DNA of 64,000 nucleotides from an uncultured Eubacteriales bacterium (GTDB lineage: Bacteria; Bacillota; Clostridia; Oscillospirales; Acutalibacteraceae), in the NCBI GenBank assembly GCA_900317025.1, contig ONFG01000005.1, forward strand, positions 28,567-92,566, read 5' to 3'. The notes under the pieces were generated by a model. That model did no database searches and was not told the origin of the DNA. It saw only the letters and a list, made by a program, of their open reading frames with translations. Both the position numbers and the translations under genes were made by a program. The number at the start of each line of letters is the position of its first letter. The stretch's first letter is position 1. Shown piece after piece: positions 8,807 to 17,355 of the stretch.

Positions 8807-8852
8807 AGCGAAGCGTTCGGCGCGACAACTTTGGCGGCACGGACGCTTCGCT
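8807..8852 (-). terminator. Hairpin between RND and MATE genes
   Basis: A ten-base stem AGCGAAGCGT/ACGCTTCGCT encloses a 26-base loop and is followed on the minus strand by a T-rich tract. It probably terminates or attenuates transcription from the RND gene before the MATE gene. Confidence 0.6.
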
Positions 8853-8857
8853 GTTTC

Positions 8858-11800
8858 TTATTCCTCGATGACCTCGAGTTCCTTTTCGTCAATGACTCTC
8901 ATTTCTTTGCGGTTGAAGATGTCGTAGATCGCAGGCACGACGAACAGCGTCATGATCGTGGCGTAGAGCAGACCGCCGATACAAACGAGAGCTATCGGGC
9001 GCATCATCGCAGAGCTTGCGTCCTGGTTGAACGCCATGACGGACAAGCCGAGAATCGTCGTGAGCGCCGTCATGAAGATCGGGCGAAGACGTGTCACGCC
9101 CGCTTCGATCAGCGCCTCGCGCTTCGGCATACCCTCCGCCCGAAGCTGGTTTACGTAGTCAACGAGAACGATACCGTTGTTTACGATGATGCCCGCCATC
9201 ATGATGAAGCCGATGATCGCGATAACGCTCATGTCAAGACCTGTTATCAGCAGCGCGATAAAGCCGCCCGTGAACGCAAGCGGGATCGTGAACATGATGA
9301 TGAACGGCGAAAGCAGCGACTGGAACTGCGCCACCATTATCATGTAGATGAAGACGACAGCGAGCGCGAGCATCTTTCCAAGCTCGACAACGGCATCCAT
9401 CGTCGTTTCGTAAGAGCCGGTCAGCTCGTAGGTCACGTTATCGGGAAGGTCGAGCTTGTCGATCTTCTCCTTTGCAGCCCTTGCGACGTTCGTCGTGTTG
9501 TAGCCGTCAATAACGTCGGCTGTCACGCTCAGGTAGCGCTTCTGCGACAGCCTTGAGATCGTGTTGAGACTGTCGGCCTTGTCTATCTTGGCGATATCGG
9601 TAAGCTTTACGGAGATCTTCTTGCCCTGCATATCGGTCGTTTCGATAACGTGCTTTCTCAGATCGTCCTCGGTGAGCTTTTCGCTCTTGCTGTCGATAAC
9701 CTCGACGGTTATCGAATCGTCCTTCGTTTCGAGGTTAGTAGCCGTCTGCTGGCTCGACATGAACGTAGAGATATCCATAAACACCTGCGCGACCGTCAAA
9801 CCGTGCTTCGTCGCCTCGTCTTTATCGACGCTTATGCGAAGCTCCTGGGTAGTCTCTCCGATGCCGCTGTCGGCGTTTTCGGCGCCTTCGACCTCGCCTA
9901 CCGTGTCGGCAATCATTGCCGAATACTTCTGCAGATCGTCCATGTCGTTGCAATAGACGTTTATCGAGATGCCCGAGCCGAACATCATATCCATCATGCC
10001 GCCCATACCGGAGGCGTCGACCGTGACCTCTCCTTCAACGTCGGCGCATTTTTCCTCTATCTCGGCGCAAATCTCAGAGATCGGCTTTGAGAGATCCTTT
10101 TCATCTTTAAGTATAACGTAGAACGAGACAGCCGTATCGTTGCCGCCGCCTGCGCTCATTCCGCCGATAGACACGCTCGAGAGCACGTTCGAGCCGACGA
10201 TCGCACCGATGTCTTGAACGTCCTCAACGGTAAGAAGCTGATTTGTAAGCTCATCGGTCGCCTTTGCTGCGTCTTCAAACTCAGCCTCTTCGGGCAGCGT
10301 GAGGTCTATGGAGATCTGCGTCCCCTGCATATCGGGCATGAACGAGAAGCCCCTTGCAAAGGCGAGATATCCCGTAGCGCCAAGCAGAAGCACGGAAACG
10401 ATCAGCACAGCCGCCTTGTGGTCCAACGTAAAGCCGGAGAAGCGGCGGTACGCTTTGATAAGCCCCGACTCGCCGTTTTTGCCGGTCTTCTTTTTGCTTT
10501 CCTTTTTGAGCATCCCCTGCGCCATCGCCGGTACGAGCGTGATCGCAACGATGAGGCTTGCAAGAAGCGAGTAGCCGATCGTGAGCGCCATATCCTGGAA
10601 GAGCGTTCTCGTTACTCCCTCAGTGAAGACGATCGGCAGGAAAACGCAGACCGTCGTTGCGGTCGAGGCGAATATCGCGCCCGTTACCTGTATCGCGCCG
10701 GAAACGGCAGCCTGAACTGCGGTAGCGCCGTTACTTCGCAGGCGATAAATGTTCTCGATAACGACGACGGAATTGTCAACGAGCATACCTACACCCACGG
10801 CAAGACCGGAGAGAGATATAAGGTTGAGCGTAACTCCCGAAAAATACATAAGCACGATCGCAAAGATAACGGAGATCGGTATCGAGCAGGCGATGATGAA
10901 TGTCGGGCGGATATCGCGCAGGAAAAGAAGTAGTATCGCGACTGCGAAAAGCGCGCCCCAGAGCAGGTTGCTGATTACGGAATCGACGATCAGGTGAATG
11001 TAGTCGCCCTGATCCATCAGCGTTGTGAAGTGCAGGTCGGGATACTGCTTTGTGAGATCCTTCAGCGCCTTGCCGATATTATCGGAGACCTCTGCGGTCG
11101 CCGCGTCTGACTGCATCGTGAACGAAACGACTACGCCGTTTTCGCCGTTGAGCTTTGCGTAGATCGCATCGCTGTTGTCTGTCATGATAACGTCGGCTAC
11201 GTCTGTAAGGTATATAGGCTCAACACCTTCGATGCCGAGGTCGAAGAGCATGAGCTTTGAAAGCTCGTCCTTGTCGGCAAATTTATCGCCAACGCGCACA
11301 AGGACGTTCTCGTCACCGCCGGTAAGGTAGCCCGCAGGCATCGAGAAATTCTGCGCCGTCAACACCTGCGAGACCATGCTCATGGTGACGGTCTGCTTGA
11401 TGTCGGCCTTTTCGAGCGCCTCTTTTTTGGCGTCGCGAAGCTGCTTTACGGAGTCGTCGAGTGTAGACTTCGACTGTTCGAGCTGAGCTATCGTCGAATT
11501 CACGGTCGACTCGGTGATCTTTAAGTCGGTCGCTGCGGAGTTGAGCTGGTATTCCGCCTGCGACTTCTGCGTACCAAGCTCGGTTTTAGCGTCATTTATC
11601 GAAAGCGAGCCTTCGTCGAGCATATCTATCGTCTCGTTGAGCGTCTTTATTCCCTCGTCTATCTGCACGAGACCGTTTTCCATCGCCTCGACGTCGCTGT
11701 CTATCGTCTCGAACGACGTACCAAACTGAGAGAGCGCGCCGTTGAGCGTTTCTATCGTGCTGTTGGCAAGGCCGAGAGCCTCGCCCGCTGCAAGCTCAGC

Positions 11801-12985
11801 GGCTGCAAGCGTGATCGGACCTAAGCCCTTCGCGGAGATACGCGCTTCGACCTCGGCAAGCTCCGCTTTAGTCTGAATGTATTCCGGGTTGGAGGTTATC
11901 GTCTCGGCAGCCTGCGCTCTGGCGTCGTCGTCGAGAGAAGTATCCGCGCTGATAGCGGCGACCGCCTCGTCGTAGCCGTCGCTTTTCTCTTTAAGCTCGG
12001 TGTAGGATTCGTGAAGCGACTTCATCTCGTCATGTTCGCTTTGGAGCATATCCTTTCTCGACATCACCTCGTGGATAGCCTTCTGAAGCTCCTTCATCAG
12101 CGGCAGCGTCTGCTCGATCTGCTGCTTCTGCTCGGTCAGCTCCTTGATTGTGTCGATAAGCGTGAGCTTCGTTTCGAGAAGCTCCTTTTCCTTTGAAGAG
12201 ATCTCCACCTCGGCGGCGGTGAGCATACCTGCCAGTTCGTCGTGCTGGCGGTCAAGCTCCTCCTTGCCCTTTTCAATCTCCTCCTTGCCGCTTTTTGCCT
12301 GCTCCAAGCCCTCCTCGAGCTGAGTCTGCGCGGAGTCGAGAGTCTCCTCGGCGTCCTTGAACTGGTCTAAAACGGCGCTGCGTATCTTCTTGTTTACCTT
12401 GTCAATCTTCTCCTCCGAAAGCTCGACCTCGAGCGTGCGCTCGATAACGCCTCCGACCGAGACGCTTGCTACGCCGTTGATGCCTTCAAGCTTGTTTTCG
12501 AGAGTCTCCGTCGTGAACTCCGAGATCTCGTAGATGTCGGAATTGTCCCTGCTTATAGCGACTATCGCAACGGGCAGCATATTCGGGTTGATCTTCATCG
12601 TGAACGGCGCGCCGACGGCGTCGTCCCACGCGCCGCTGAGCTGCGTAAGCTTGCTGTTGATATCGACGGTAACGGAGTCCATGTTGGCGTCCTCTGCGAA
12701 CTCGACCGTTACCATCGAGTAATTCTCAGACGAGCTGGATGTCACCTCGACGACGTTGTCGAGCGTCGCCATCGCCTGCTCGAGCGGCCTTGTAACGGTC
12801 GTTTCGACCTGTTCGGGGCTTGCGCCGATGTAGGTCGTGACGATTATAACATACGGGAACTCCATACTCGGGAAAAGGCTGGGCGTCATCTCCGTATAAG
12901 AGACCACGCCGAGAACGATAACGAGCACAACGGCAACAAGCACCGTGAGCGGTTTTTTAACACTGTATTTTGTAAACAAATGCAT
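8858..12985 (-). CDS. RND-superfamily exporter with long coiled-coil insertion
   Basis: A 1375-residue membrane transporter of the HAE1/AcrB type. The first helix is at about 10-30. Helices 2-6 and 8-12 sit in two clusters, with the proton-relay segment VGVGMLVDNSVVVIEN in the first; it has Asp-Asn where AcrB has Asp-Asp, common in Firmicutes homologues. Between the first helix and the helix cluster is a stretch of about 330 residues (roughly 210-545) of heptad-like Glu/Lys/Gln-rich sequence, forming a long hairpin coiled coil. Canonical RND pumps lack it. The ATG at 12985 has a close GGAG; TTG at 12979 and GTG at 13000 are alternatives. Substrate unknown. Confidence 0.88.
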   Translation of the reverse strand: MHLFTKYSVKKPLTVLVAVVLVIVLGVVSYTEMTPSLFPSMEFPYVIIVTTYIGASPEQVETTVTRPLEQAMATLDNVVEVTSSSSENYSMVTVEFAEDANMDSVTVDINSKLTQLSGAWDDAVGAPFTMKINPNMLPVAIVAISRDNSDIYEISEFTTETLENKLEGINGVASVSVGGVIERTLEVELSEEKIDKVNKKIRSAVLDQFKDAEETLDSAQTQLEEGLEQAKSGKEEIEKGKEELDRQHDELAGMLTAAEVEISSKEKELLETKLTLIDTIKELTEQKQQIEQTLPLMKELQKAIHEVMSRKDMLQSEHDEMKSLHESYTELKEKSDGYDEAVAAISADTSLDDDARAQAAETITSNPEYIQTKAELAEVEARISAKGLGPITLAAAELAAGEALGLANSTIETLNGALSQFGTSFETIDSDVEAMENGLVQIDEGIKTLNETIDMLDEGSLSINDAKTELGTQKSQAEYQLNSAATDLKITESTVNSTIAQLEQSKSTLDDSVKQLRDAKKEALEKADIKQTVTMSMVSQVLTAQNFSMPAGYLTGGDENVLVRVGDKFADKDELSKLMLFDLGIEGVEPIYLTDVADVIMTDNSDAIYAKLNGENGVVVSFTMQSDAATAEVSDNIGKALKDLTKQYPDLHFTTLMDQGDYIHLIVDSVISNLLWGALFAVAILLLFLRDIRPTFIIACSIPISVIFAIVLMYFSGVTLNLISLSGLAVGVGMLVDNSVVVIENIYRLRSNGATAVQAAVSGAIQVTGAIFASTATTVCVFLPIVFTEGVTRTLFQDMALTIGYSLLASLIVAITLVPAMAQGMLKKESKKKTGKNGESGLIKAYRRFSGFTLDHKAAVLIVSVLLLGATGYLAFARGFSFMPDMQGTQISIDLTLPEEAEFEDAAKATDELTNQLLTVEDVQDIGAIVGSNVLSSVSIGGMSAGGGNDTAVSFYVILKDEKDLSKPISEICAEIEEKCADVEGEVTVDASGMGGMMDMMFGSGISINVYCNDMDDLQKYSAMIADTVGEVEGAENADSGIGETTQELRISVDKDEATKHGLTVAQVFMDISTFMSSQQTATNLETKDDSITVEVIDSKSEKLTEDDLRKHVIETTDMQGKKISVKLTDIAKIDKADSLNTISRLSQKRYLSVTADVIDGYNTTNVARAAKEKIDKLDLPDNVTYELTGSYETTMDAVVELGKMLALAVVFIYMIMVAQFQSLLSPFIIMFTIPLAFTGGFIALLITGLDMSVIAIIGFIMMAGIIVNNGIVLVDYVNQLRAEGMPKREALIEAGVTRLRPIFMTALTTILGLSVMAFNQDASSAMMRPIALVCIGGLLYATIMTLFVVPAIYDIFNRKEMRVIDEKELEVIEE

Positions 12986-13228
12986 CACTCCGTCTGACAC
13001 GCATCATGCTATCACTACAACACAAAGTATTTAAAAAAATGATAATCTTTGTAATTCATAACAAAAAATCGTGAATTTTTTATTAAATAGTCCCTAAAAA
13101 CATTATATCTTACCCGAAGATATAAAAAGTTAAATTATTGTAAATAAGTGAGGACAAACTCGCACAAAGAATGCGCACCGTCAGGTCTTTTTTCTATGAG
13201 CATACCGCAAAATTCATAAGGCGGAAGC

Positions 13229-15058
13229 TTAATCCGTTTCATGAAAAAATTTGTACACGGCATCGGCGGCGTTTTTCGTCATCGACGGGGCGTTTTCAAG
13301 CTCCGAAAGCTCCGCTTCCTTTATGTTTTTGATCGAGCCGAAGTGCTTCAGCAGGCTCTTCGCCCTCGTCTTGCCAATGCCCTCGATGTCGGTCAGCGAG
13401 CTTTTGAAGGCGCTGCCGCTGCGGCGCTGGTGGTGGTAGCCGATAGCGAAGCGATGCACCTCGTCCTGTATCTCTGTCACGAACTTGAAGCAGCTTCTTA
13501 TCGACTTCAGCTCGATCTCGCCGCTGCCGTCGGTGATGGCTCTCGTGCGGTGCTTGTCGTCCTTGACCATGCCAAAAAGCGGAACGTCGATGTTCATGCC
13601 CTCCAAAACGGGGCGCACCGCCGAGATCTGCCCCTTTCCGCCGTCGAGCAGAATAAGGTCGGGCAGCCGTCCGAAGCCCTCGCACGTGTCTTTGAGCTTT
13701 TTGTACTCCTCAAAGCGGCGGGTAAGCACCTCGTTCATCGAGGCGTAATCGTCCTGCCCCTCGAACGACTTTATCTTGAATTTGCGGTACGCCGATTTAA
13801 GCGGACGCCCGCCCTCAAAAACGACCATGCCGGCGACGTTTTCCGTGCCTGCAAGGTTCGAGATATCGTAAGACTCGATGTACATCGGTATCTTTTCAAG
13901 CCCGAGCAGGTCGCCCAGCTCCTTCAATACGGCGTACTTCTTGCCCTGGCTGTTTTTGCTCTGCGCAAGCACCTCGGCGGCGTTGCTGCGGCACATCGAG
14001 ACGAGCGCGAGCCTGTCGCCCCTCTGCGGCACGAAAAGCTCCGATTTTTTCCCGGCTTTTTCTGTCAGGAACGCGTTTATAGCCTCGACGTCTTCAAGCT
14101 CGCGGTCGACCGTAACGCAGGGCGGTATCCTGTCTCTTTGGGCGTAATACTGCACAAGGAACTCGGAAAAAGCCGTAGTCTCGTCGCCGATGTCTTTTAT
14201 CAAAAACGTCTCCCTGTCGTAAAGCATACCCTCCGAAAAGCGGAACACCTGGAAGCAGCCGTCCACACCGTCGGTAAAGAGCGCTATAACGTCCTGCTCC
14301 CTCACCTTTGCAGCAACGACCTTCTGCTTGTCGCTCATACGTTTGACGGCGGTTATCCTGTCGCGAAGCTTTGCGGCGCGCTCGAATTCGAGGTTCTCCG
14401 CCGCCTCGTTCATCTCGCGTTCAAGCTCCCGAACGTTTACCGACGTGCCGTTTTTAAGGAAAGCCACCGCCTCGCTGATCGTATCGTTATACTCCTTTTC
14501 GGAGATCTTTCCTCTGCACAAGCCGCAGCACTGCTTTATATGATAATTAAGGCACGGTCTGCCCCTGCCGAAATCCTCGGGAAATTTTCGTCCGCACGTC
14601 GGCAGGCGGAAGATCTTCACAGTCTGGTCTACGGCGTTCTTGACGTAATATGAGCTTGTATACGGGCCGATAAATTCACCCGTGCCGTCGGGCTTTTTCG
14701 CCTCGGTTATACGGGGAAACGGCTCTTTGGAGATCTTAATGTAGCTGTAGCCCTTGTCGTCTTTGAGAAGAATATTATACCTCGGCTTGTTTTGCTTAAT
14801 AAGGCTTGCCTCAAGGACGAGCGCTTCAAACTCGCTGTCGGTGATGATATACTCGAAGTAATCGACATTGTCGACCATGCGCCGCACCTTCTCGGTGTGG
14901 TTGTTCTGCGAGCCGAAGTACTGGCTTACCCTGTTTTTCAGCGCCTTCGCCTTTCCTATGTATATAATTTCCTTTTTGGCGTTATGCATGATGTAAACGC
15001 CCGGCTCGAGCGGAAGCTTCATCGCTCGCTCGCGCAGCTCCTTCATTTTGGGGTTCAT
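13229..15058 (-). CDS. uvrC: UvrABC excinuclease subunit C
   Basis: Makes the 3' and 5' incisions in nucleotide excision repair. It has 609 residues, normal for the family. The GIY-YIG domain (about 15-95) contains GVYIMHN and IIYIGKAKALKNRV. A Cys-rich segment (CLNYHIKQCCGLC) precedes the UVR motif (about 200-235). The RNase H-like endonuclease core includes ESYDISNLAGT and LILLDGGKGQ. The tail carries helix-hairpin-helix motifs (IEGIGKTRAKSLLKHFG). The ATG at 15058 overlaps the yigZ stop codon by one base (TAATG) with GAGGTGA upstream, indicating translational coupling. Confidence 0.96.
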   Translation of the reverse strand: MNPKMKELRERAMKLPLEPGVYIMHNAKKEIIYIGKAKALKNRVSQYFGSQNNHTEKVRRMVDNVDYFEYIITDSEFEALVLEASLIKQNKPRYNILLKDDKGYSYIKISKEPFPRITEAKKPDGTGEFIGPYTSSYYVKNAVDQTVKIFRLPTCGRKFPEDFGRGRPCLNYHIKQCCGLCRGKISEKEYNDTISEAVAFLKNGTSVNVRELEREMNEAAENLEFERAAKLRDRITAVKRMSDKQKVVAAKVREQDVIALFTDGVDGCFQVFRFSEGMLYDRETFLIKDIGDETTAFSEFLVQYYAQRDRIPPCVTVDRELEDVEAINAFLTEKAGKKSELFVPQRGDRLALVSMCRSNAAEVLAQSKNSQGKKYAVLKELGDLLGLEKIPMYIESYDISNLAGTENVAGMVVFEGGRPLKSAYRKFKIKSFEGQDDYASMNEVLTRRFEEYKKLKDTCEGFGRLPDLILLDGGKGQISAVRPVLEGMNIDVPLFGMVKDDKHRTRAITDGSGEIELKSIRSCFKFVTEIQDEVHRFAIGYHHQRRSGSAFKSSLTDIEGIGKTRAKSLLKHFGSIKNIKEAELSELENAPSMTKNAADAVYKFFHETD

Positions 15059-15693
15059 TACGCCGTCACCTCGACCGCAAAGTATTTTTCGTCCTCCGTC
15101 TCGGCAGTGACCTCGCCGCACGTAGCATCCGCAAGCTGCTTTTTGAACTCGTTAAGGCTGTCGGAGGCGATGTGGAACGTGATGTGCGCGTCCGTATCAA
15201 ACGATGTATCGTCAACCACGCCCCCGTACGCAGGAACAAGCGCGCCGACCTTGCCGTAGCGGCCGTAGCTGCACGAGACGGTACAGACGGTGCAAAGGCG
15301 CATCACAACGGGCTTTGCCGCCGCAAGCGCAAGCGTTGCGCTGTGGGAATAAGCTCGGACAAGGCCGCCTGTTCCGAGCAGCACGCCGCCAAAGTACCTC
15401 GTGATAACGACGACCGCGTCTACAACGCCGGATTTGCGTATTGCGTCCAGCACAGGCACGCCTGCCGTCCCCTGCGGCTCGCCGTCGTCGCTGCAGCGCA
15501 TGATGTTGTTTTCGGAAAGCACGTAGGCGTAAACGTTGTGGCGGGCGTCCCAGTGCTTCGACCTCAGCTCGGCGACAAATGACTCCGCCTCTTCGGGAGT
15601 TTTGACGGGCTTGCAGTAGCAGATAAAGCGCGATCTTTTCTCTATATATTCGTCAACGCCGAATTCGCTGACGGTGGTGTACTCCTTATTCAT
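15058..15693 (-). CDS. yigZ: YigZ/IMPACT-family protein
   Basis: A 211-residue protein. The N-terminal UPF0029 domain shows KRSRFICYCKP, AYVLSENN, SDDGEPQGTAG and VVVITRYFGGVLLGTGGLVRAYS, all hallmarks of the IMPACT family. The C-terminal domain is a ferredoxin-like EF-G domain IV/V-like fold. The eukaryotic relative modulates GCN2; the bacterial role is unsettled. It is the first gene of a coupled pair with uvrC. Confidence 0.92.
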   Translation of the reverse strand: MNKEYTTVSEFGVDEYIEKRSRFICYCKPVKTPEEAESFVAELRSKHWDARHNVYAYVLSENNIMRCSDDGEPQGTAGVPVLDAIRKSGVVDAVVVITRYFGGVLLGTGGLVRAYSHSATLALAAAKPVVMRLCTVCTVSCSYGRYGKVGALVPAYGGVVDDTSFDTDAHITFHIASDSLNEFKKQLADATCGEVTAETEDEKYFAVEVTA

Positions 15694-15713
15694 GGTTTTC
15701 GCCTCATTTCGAT

Positions 15714-15749
15714 AATAAAAAGCCCGTCAAAAGAAGATCTCTTGACGGG
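15714..15749 (-). terminator. Rho-independent terminator of rpmE
   Basis: On the minus strand, CCCGTCAAGAG and CTTTTGACGGG form a stem followed by CTTTTTATT, downstream of the rpmE stop codon. Confidence 0.9.
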
Positions 15750-15786
15750 TAACTTTTATCTGATAACCAAATGACAGCTTAACAAA

Positions 15787-15993
15787 TTACTTCTGGTTAA
15801 GACCGTAACGCTTGTTAAACTTATCAACACGACCGCCTGCGTCTACAAGCTTCTGCTTACCTGTGAAGAACGGGTGGCACTTGGAGCAAATTTCAACACG
15901 GATATTCTCCTTAGTCGAACCGGTCTCAATTACGTTACCGCATACGCAAGTAATTGTGGTCTGCGAGTACTTCGGATGTACATTCTGCTTCAT
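15787..15993 (-). CDS. rpmE: 50S ribosomal protein L31 (zinc-binding type)
   Basis: A 68-residue ribosomal protein beginning [20 protein letters not shown] and retaining the zinc-ligand cysteines (CVCGN and CSKCHPF), so it is the zinc-containing C+ form. [22 protein letters not shown] is the usual conserved end. The ATG at 15993 follows AGAGGTGAA; an upstream in-frame ATG at 16017 precedes that ribosome binding site and is not used. A sigma-A promoter lies at 16035-16063. Confidence 0.96.
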   Translation of the reverse strand: MKQNVHPKYSQTTITCVCGNVIETGSTKENIRVEICSKCHPFFTGKQKLVDAGGRVDKFNKRYGLNQK

Positions 15994-16034
15994 TCTGACA
16001 TTCACCTCTTTCAACATTTCGGACTAACATTAGG

Positions 16035-16063
16035 ATTATAACACCTTTTTCAAAAAAAATCAA
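16035..16063 (-). promoter_or_regulatory. Sigma-A promoter for rpmE
   Basis: Minus strand TTGATT, 17-base spacer, TATAAT. Confidence 0.8.
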
Positions 16064-16114
16064 GTGTTTTTCAAAAATCGCCGTAAATTTTTATTTCAGG
16101 CGCATTTCTGCAGC

Positions 16115-16918
16115 TCAGCGAGCCATGCAGTAGTCGTAATACTCCTCAAGGCACATACCGAACGAGCGCATCTTGCGGGCGTTCTCCGTTCCGACGAAGC
16201 GGTAGACGGTGAGGTCGGCATCAATTCCGGTCAGCTCCTCTTTGTCGGCGGTGTAGCGGTTGATGAAGCCGTAGTTCACGCCGTTTTTGTAGAGCCACTG
16301 GTACGCCTGCGTTGCCTCGAACTCGTCGCTCGGCAGGTCGCTCAGCTTAACGAGCATTCCGGAGCGGTACTCGTTGCGCTTTGCGGGCGGGAAGATCGCC
16401 GTCGCTTTGTTTTGCGCCTGCGCCGCCGTGTCGCCCTCGTCCTGGAAGGTGAGCGCAAGCGACTTAAAGCTCGCGTCGCACTCCTCGTGGGTCATATAGC
16501 CGCGGATCACACTCAGCCTGATGCCGTCCTTCGCGGCGGCGTCTATCATTTTATCGAGGCTGTCCTTCATCAGCGCGTTGACCCTTATCCCGCTCTCGAG
16601 CTGCTCAAGCTTCGGCTCGACGTTTTCGCTTACCGGGTAAAACTCGCCGACATATGCCACAAGCTCCTTTGAGACGTCGGTATCGTATATCTGATAATAG
16701 GCGTCTTCGCTGTCGCTGCTTTGCGGGGCGGTCGCCGGGGGCGGATTCTCCGCCGCCTTCCAGAAATTGTAAGCAAACAGCGCCGCCGTTGTGAGAATAA
16801 ACACGATCAGCACCATAATAATAAAAATGCGCAGCGCCATCAGTCCGGCTGTTTTTTCCTCTCTGTCAAGGCCGTCGTAGCTGCGGTTTACCTTGCTGCG
16901 CTTTATGCGCTTCGCCAT
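16115..16918 (-). CDS. VanY-like (M15B) membrane protein lacking zinc ligands
   Basis: A 267-residue protein with a basic cytoplasmic N-terminus, one helix at 28-50, a Pro/Ser linker, and a domain from about 80 to the end with the layout of D-alanyl-D-alanine carboxypeptidases of the VanY/M15B type (VIRGYMTHEECDASF; YQWLYKNGVNYGFINRY; RFVGTENARKMRSFG; LEEYYDY). The active-site motifs are changed: where VanY has SEHQxGxAxD, residues 182-191 read NEYRSGMLVK, and where VanY has EPWHxRYVG, residues 235-243 read DLTVYRFVG. Both zinc histidines and the metal aspartate are absent, so it is probably a non-catalytic peptidoglycan-binding relative. The ATG at 16918 follows GGGAGG. Confidence 0.8.
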   Translation of the reverse strand: MAKRIKRSKVNRSYDGLDREEKTAGLMALRIFIIMVLIVFILTTAALFAYNFWKAAENPPPATAPQSSDSEDAYYQIYDTDVSKELVAYVGEFYPVSENVEPKLEQLESGIRVNALMKDSLDKMIDAAAKDGIRLSVIRGYMTHEECDASFKSLALTFQDEGDTAAQAQNKATAIFPPAKRNEYRSGMLVKLSDLPSDEFEATQAYQWLYKNGVNYGFINRYTADKEELTGIDADLTVYRFVGTENARKMRSFGMCLEEYYDYCMAR

Positions 16919-17145
16919 ATTTTCAACCTCCCTGTCGTTTCGTTTTCTTTTCTTTAAGTTTTTACATATTTCAAGCTGTAACACCGTTGCCCGAGGAAAC
17001 ATGGCTTGCACGTTCTGTAATATTATTGTATCTCATCTGTAATTGTTTTGCAACCGTTATTTAAACTTTTTTGGCGAGGGAGAGAGCACGGCAGCAAATC
17101 CTCGGGTTCGACGCAGGCGCAAGATCTGCGTTTAAAATACAGTTC

Positions 17146-17177
17146 GTGTGCGTACTGCCAGCGGCCGCATTGCCGCC
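17146..17177 (+). repeat. Short GC-rich repeat (GTGTGCGTAC core)
   Basis: GTGTGCGTACTGCCAGCGGC followed by CGCATTGCCGCC. The first 14 bases recur exactly at 19439, and the core matches the motif repeated in htrA. GCGGC and GCCGC can pair. Confidence 0.5.
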
Positions 17178-17262
17178 AGACTGTGCTGTTGCACACAATA
17201 TCGGACTTTCTGCGGTAAAATTTATTGCTTTCGGAGTTTTAAAGAGGGAAAGTTAAAAACCT

Positions 17263-17292
17263 TTGACTAACCGATATCAGTTATGATATAAT
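17263..17292 (+). promoter_or_regulatory. Sigma-A promoter for the Na/Pi symporter gene
   Basis: TTGACT at 17263, an 18-base spacer, TATAAT at 17287, about 64 bases before the start codon. Confidence 0.8.
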
Positions 17293-17355
17293 GAGGTGGA
17301 AAGTGTAAAAAGTAAATAATAAGAAGAAAAGAAAAAATTATAGGGTGTAAAGGAT

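Larger units (their letters stand above)
17012..17355. other. Intergenic region upstream of the Na/Pi symporter
   Basis: Non-coding stretch of about 340 bases between divergent genes. It holds the short palindromic repeat at 17146-17177 and the sigma-A promoter at 17263-17292. I see no tRNA or other RNA gene in it. Confidence 0.6.

Noticed and set aside
17090-17130. tRNA-like GGGTTCGA near 17103
   Set aside because: No acceptor, D or anticodon stems can be built around it.
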